This document shows, piece after piece, positions 6,470-7,987 of a stretch of DNA of 7,987 nucleotides (position 1 is the stretch's first letter; every line of letters begins with the position of its first letter). The stretch is from an uncultured Clostridia bacterium (GTDB lineage: Bacteria; Bacillota; Clostridia; Oscillospirales; Acutalibacteraceae). The notes below the pieces were generated by a model. It was not told the origin of the DNA, made no database searches, and was given only the letters and a program-made list of their open reading frames with translations. The stretch covers positions 1 to 7,987 of the forward strand of contig CALCBQ010000054.1 of NCBI GenBank assembly GCA_937897215.1, read 5' to 3'. Position numbers and translations under genes: made by a program.

Positions 6470-7663
6470 ATGACCTTTAAAACCAAGTTGAAAACCTTTA
6501 TAAATAAATCGAGTCTGAACGTAGTCAGATTTTTTGGTTTTTGGATTGTTCTTTTGATTGCACACGCTAAAGTTAAAAGATATGTACCACAAAACAAGAA
6601 TTTTATTGTTATTGCAAACCATTCTGACGCGCTTGACCCTATTTATGTTTTATGTTCATTAAAAAAATATATACGATTTGTAATGGGTGACCATGTAATT
6701 TTTAATCCTATTGTTAAGTTTTTACTTAAAACTATGTGTGGCTGGATTGTAAAAGGACGCGACAATCATCCATCTGTACTTATTAACGATATGATGGCAA
6801 GTGCAAAAGAAGGTGTGCCTCTTGGTCTTTTTGCAGAAGGTACTATTACACCTAACGGCGAAACCGGATTTTTCTCTCCTCGAACAGGTCAACTTGTTAA
6901 AGATTTAGGTGTGGCATTAATAACATATCGTGTAAAAGGCGGTTTTTTCCATACTCCTCGTTGGGGTACAGGACTTCGCAAAGGTCGTATTCATGCGGGT
7001 GTTGTGCACGAATATTCTGCTGAAGAGCTTGAAGGTATGACTGCAGAAGAAATCAATGCAATCATAAAGCGTGATATTTATGTTAACGCTTTTGAAGAAC
7101 AGCGTAAACGACTTCGCTATTACAAAGGCAAAAATCTTGCTGAGCATATTGAAAGAATTCTTTATGTTTGTCCTCATTGCAAGCAGATTGGTACACTACA
7201 TTCAAAAGGAAACTTTCTCACTTGCGATTGCGGATACAAAGTAGAATTTGGTCAAGACGGATTTTTTCACCAATGTGAAAAAGCTCTTATCTTTGACAAT
7301 GTTCTTGATTGGGATAAGTGGCAGAAAGGAATCTGGAAAGACAAAGTTCTTAACACCCCTGATGATGAGTTGATTTTCGAAGAAAAAGAACAACCCGTTT
7401 ATACTCTTGTTAAGCGTAAAAAGGTTGAACTTGCTGATAACGGAATTCTTCGTCTTTATAAAGACCGTTTTGAAGTTGTTTTGAACGAAAACGAAACTAT
7501 TACATTCCCTATTGATAAACTTAAACTTGTGCTTAACGTTTCAGTTGAGTCAGTAATGTTCTTTGACGGCGAGCGTTTCATTTATGTAAAGAGTAAAAGT
7601 CCAAGAGCGGCGGCTAAATATGTTGCGGCATGGAGATATTTAATAGGTAAAGATTATAAATAA
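6470..7663 (+). CDS. PlsC-type acyltransferase with zinc-ribbon-like and C-terminal extension
   Basis: This 397-residue protein starts at ATG 6470 with AGGA at 6457-6460, nine bases upstream. Residues ~1-215 are a glycerophospholipid acyltransferase domain: hydrophobic segment ~21-31, catalytic HX4D motif NHSDALD (H51, D56), and the acceptor-site motif FAEGT (121-125). This fits acyl transfer to 1-acylglycerol-3-phosphate at the inner face of the membrane, giving phosphatidic acid, but the substrate is inferred. Residues ~231-258 hold CPHC-x14-CDC (C234, C237, C252, C254), a zinc-ribbon-like set of cysteines. After a Trp-rich linker (~276-290), ~322-393 form a strand-rich region ending in a basic helix, resembling a PH/GRAM fold. 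Plain PlsC proteins are ~240 residues, so the last ~180 are extra. It is transcribed alone, divergently from the radical SAM operon. Confidence 0.92.
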   Translation: MTFKTKLKTFINKSSLNVVRFFGFWIVLLIAHAKVKRYVPQNKNFIVIANHSDALDPIYVLCSLKKYIRFVMGDHVIFNPIVKFLLKTMCGWIVKGRDNHPSVLINDMMASAKEGVPLGLFAEGTITPNGETGFFSPRTGQLVKDLGVALITYRVKGGFFHTPRWGTGLRKGRIHAGVVHEYSAEELEGMTAEEINAIIKRDIYVNAFEEQRKRLRYYKGKNLAEHIERILYVCPHCKQIGTLHSKGNFLTCDCGYKVEFGQDGFFHQCEKALIFDNVLDWDKWQKGIWKDKVLNTPDDELIFEEKEQPVYTLVKRKKVELADNGILRLYKDRFEVVLNENETITFPIDKLKLVLNVSVESVMFFDGERFIYVKSKSPRAAAKYVAAWRYLIGKDYK

Positions 7664-7669
7664 GAGAAT

Positions 7670-7699
7670 GAGGCATCAAAAAACTGATGCCTCTTTTTT
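7670..7699 (+). terminator. Intrinsic terminator of the acyltransferase gene
   Basis: A perfect 9-bp stem, GAGGCATCA with TGATGCCTC (7670-7678 and 7685-7693), has loop AAAAAC and is followed by six T residues (7694-7699). It starts six bases after the TAA stop. The other strand has no T tract after the stem, so it is unlikely to stop the convergent small gene. Confidence 0.93.
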
Positions 7700-7700
7700 G

Positions 7701-7835
7701 TTATTTATTGCCCTGTTTTTTTTCGTTTTTCATTGATGGCTCATTTTTTTGGTTTGAAAACTGATTATTTGTTGGAGTTTTCTTATTATTGTTCTGTGCA
7801 TTGTTTTTGTTATTATTATTGTTGTTATTCATCAT
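7701..7835 (-). CDS. Small Asn/Lys-rich protein, 44 residues, unknown function
   Basis: The frame has two adjacent ATG codons (7835 and 7832) behind a strong ribosome binding site, GAGGTG, which lies 3 or 6 bases upstream; the second ATG is better spaced. It ends at TAA 7703-7701. Sixteen of 44 residues are Asn and nine are Lys, and the rest are mostly Gln, Glu, Pro, Thr and Ser. There is no membrane segment, signal peptide or Cys, so it is probably disordered and basic. The Asn runs (seven in a row near the start) are spelled mostly with AAT/AAC in AT-rich DNA, so a chance open frame cannot be ruled out from composition alone. The well-placed ribosome binding site is the best evidence that it is translated. 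Asn-rich short spore or surface proteins occur in Clostridia, but no family is assigned. Confidence 0.65.
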   Translation of the reverse strand: MMNNNNNNNKNNAQNNNKKTPTNNQFSNQKNEPSMKNEKKQGNK

Positions 7836-7870
7836 TCTCACCTCGCAATAATATTTTGCCCTAAAAAAAC

Positions 7871-7876
7871 ATTATA
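7871..7876 (-). promoter_or_regulatory. Possible -10 box for the Asn-rich small gene
   Basis: The minus strand carries TATAAT about 35 bases before the ATG codons, within a small inverted repeat ACATT-ATA-AATGT (7869-7881). No convincing -35 box is found at 16-18 bp, so this is weak and could be a sporulation-type or other sigma factor promoter, or chance. Confidence 0.35.
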
Positions 7877-7883
7877 AATGTAT

Positions 7884-7985
7884 TCAATTTTTTCCATTAA
7901 TTACTTTTTTTGCAAATTGGAGTTTGTCGGGGTCTTTGCATAGACATAACCTATTACCCTCCCTCGTTGAGGGAGGTGGCAAAAT
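7884..7985 (-). other. Open frame entering from the right edge, coding-like tail
   Basis: The minus strand is open for 33 codons from the window edge to TGA at 7886-7884. The first ten codons read through the GC-rich hairpin repeat (PPPSTREG). The remainder, CKDPDKLQFAKKVINGKN, looks like the charged/hydrophobic tail of a real protein. It may be the end of a gene with a repeat inserted, a decayed fragment, or a chance reading of a repeat family. The start is not in view. Confidence 0.3.
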
Positions 7986-7987
7986 CG
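7957..7987. repeat. GC-rich hairpin repeat at the right edge (partial)
   Basis: A perfect 8-bp stem CCTCCCTC with GAGGGAGG (7958-7965 and 7969-7976, loop GTT) is followed by TGGC and AAAATCG, where the window ends. Hairpin-plus-TGGC followed by a second hairpin is the layout expected of this kind of intergenic element, so the missing part probably holds a second palindrome. It resembles the block at 1-41 in design though not in exact sequence. Confidence 0.6.

Noticed and set aside
1..7987. CRISPR array, toxin-antitoxin pair, phage or transposase genes, riboswitch
   Set aside because: No regularly spaced direct repeats, cas genes, transposase or integrase motifs, or recognisable riboswitch cores were found on either strand.

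Overview
The window is low-GC DNA with AGGAGG/GAGGTG-type ribosome binding sites, sigma-A-like promoters, a tRNA gene with an encoded CCA end, and GC-rich palindromic intergenic repeats at both ends. Together these suggest a Firmicute of class Clostridia, probably an uncultured or gut-type Ruminococcaceae/Oscillospiraceae relative. The taxonomic assignment is inference. No phage, plasmid, CRISPR or toxin-antitoxin hallmark was seen, and most of the window looks like ordinary chromosome.

Layout: (1) 1-120 holds a GC-rich palindromic repeat and a short heptamer tandem repeat. (2) 140-318 is a complete single-gene tRNA unit: promoter, tRNA-Leu(CAG), intrinsic terminator. (3) On the minus strand, 6295 down to 392 carries four genes in order: a YhcC/YtqA-type radical SAM protein, an iron-containing alcohol dehydrogenase, a 162-residue protein of unknown function, and a very large RND/MMPL-type exporter. 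The first three form a tight operon, with a 4-bp overlap and then a 13-bp gap. The exporter has its own extended -10 promoter and a terminator that converges with the tRNA terminator. (4) On the plus strand, 6470-7663 is divergent from the operon and encodes a PlsC-type acyltransferase with a zinc-ribbon-like and a C-terminal extension. It has a strong promoter and a clear terminator. (5) 7701-7835 on the minus strand is a 44-codon Asn/Lys-rich small protein with a good ribosome binding site. (6) The right edge holds a second GC-rich hairpin repeat and a short open frame that runs off the window.

The exporter and the acyltransferase are both membrane or lipid-related, but nothing in the sequence ties them into one pathway. 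The radical SAM/dehydrogenase/unknown-protein operon has no obvious joint substrate.

The most unusual element is inside the exporter. Its second extracytoplasmic loop is about 550 residues long and contains five tandem, diverged copies of an ~83-residue unit, which accounts for its length of nearly 1,100 residues. Other points worth a second look are the Asn-rich small protein, a perfect 8-bp-arm palindrome covering the operon promoter, and the zinc-ribbon-like region of the acyltransferase.
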